DNA of 64,000 nucleotides from Archivesica marissinica (Eukaryota; Mollusca; Bivalvia; Venerida; Vesicomyidae). The translations under genes were made by a program, and so were the position numbers. The stretch covers positions 17,205,545 to 17,269,544 of the forward strand of contig CM026402.1 in assembly GCA_014843695.1 (NCBI GenBank). The letters run 5' to 3'. Below are positions 63,107 to 64,000 of this stretch, piece after piece (position 1 is the stretch's first letter; each line of letters starts with the position of its first letter). Below the pieces are notes generated by a model, which had not been told where the DNA came from, made no database searches, and saw only the letters and a program-made list of their open reading frames with translations.

Positions 63107-64000
63107 AATAATAGACTGTCGAATATACGCTATTTCGAATACCTCGCGATACGTATTAAATTGACTGTATTGTGTGCGCTATAACTACTTATTTGCATGT
63201 CTGTTCTTGAAATACTCAAAACAGATATATCCAGTGTAGACTGGATTAGTTCCGTGTTGTTTAGTTTCACGTATGTTCTTGAACTACAACACATATGAGT
63301 CTAGGACTCCGGAGCAAAGTGTTCTAGATGATTTATTTCTCCGTGAAATAATCCAATACGTAGTATAGTAGCCTATTACATGTGTTTGTATTATCTCTTC
63401 TTAAAGCGCCATTACATCGCAAAAGCAAATCAAATGCATGTTTTCGTGTATAAATGCATTGCTACTACAAATCCTTCTGAATATATTCGAACACTAACAT
63501 TGAATCAATAAACAAGTTTGTTTGTTGTCTACAAACTTTCAAAAGTGAAAGTATGATTTCATATAACGGTCATCCATGCTCCTGAAATGAAGTTTGTTTG
63601 TCATTGGAGACAATACTAAACACTCGATACTTTCGATTAAGGATAATTTAACTAAGATTAGTCTACAAATAAATATGCATAAATAGGCACAAATATATCG
63701 GTAAATCTGTACGATAAATCGTGTTATTCACGAAACACGCATTGTATTACGCATGCATGTCGACCCTATTTACATTATGTTGGTATGTCAACAAACCGCG
63801 TATACGACGCTTGTTTATTTGTTGAAACACTCAGCTTTCAGGCAAATATTGGAAAATAAATTATACCATATACTAGGAAATTACATTCTGCAGACATTTG
63901 TGTTTTCACCGATGTAGTGTCGCTTTAATGCACTAGTAAATGGATATACATATTTCCACTGCCTTTAAACTATGTTAATATTATGTAGATTTAGCGCAAA
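63107..64000. other. Spacer, nothing recognised
   Basis: AT-rich to the window edge. A short segment at 63112-63180 begins AGACTGTCGAATATACGCTA and ends TTGACTGTA, possibly MITE debris. Confidence 0.4.

Overview
This is a eukaryotic, intron-bearing, AT-rich window dominated by mobile DNA and minisatellites. The mix suggests a marine invertebrate, most likely a mollusc (bivalve-like): many tRNA-headed SINE families, APE-type LINEs with a 2A-like motif, Tc1 and pogo DNA transposons, and an LDL-receptor-type gene with small exons. The species cannot be fixed from the sequence alone, and there is nothing prokaryotic here.

Host genes are few. Three minus-strand exons (13838-14045, 4747-5010, 4249-4510) join in phase into one open YWTD beta-propeller fragment of an LRP/LDLR-like receptor. 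Its 8.8 kb internal intron has filled with a Tc1 element, a dead LINE and SINEs. A cystine-knot-like exon (15450-15645, frameshifted) and a 37-codon zinc-finger mini-ORF behind a TATA box (35024-35137) are weaker candidates.

Layout: 0-4.2 kb, three satellites (27, 36 and 55/36 bp), the 36-bp one built from the end of a MITE; 4.2-14 kb, the LRP exons with an intact Tc1 element (6146-7658) and a LINE pseudogene (7960-10110); 14-20 kb, SINEs and LINE relics, one with a tandem array grown out of reverse-transcriptase coding sequence; 20.5-24.3 kb, large 30-bp and 48-bp arrays; 24.7-36 kb, MITEs, SINEs and further arrays; 38.2-46.9 kb, a 46-bp satellite with higher-order structure, split by a full-length two-ORF LINE (40190-46773) bounded by a 14-bp target-site duplication; 47-58 kb, LINE relics, SINEs and a 32-bp array holding a 1000-N assembly gap; 58.98-61.88 kb, a pogo-like transposon that landed inside a SINE and is now broken by two frameshifts; 62.4-64 kb, a last array and a SINE.

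The elements form a nested history: SINEs sit in LINE relics, a DNA transposon in a SINE, and a LINE in a satellite. SINE tails resemble the 3' end of the resident LINE. Several arrays start at or abut MITEs, or arise inside retrotransposon coding sequence, so the recurring theme is mobile elements seeding satellites.
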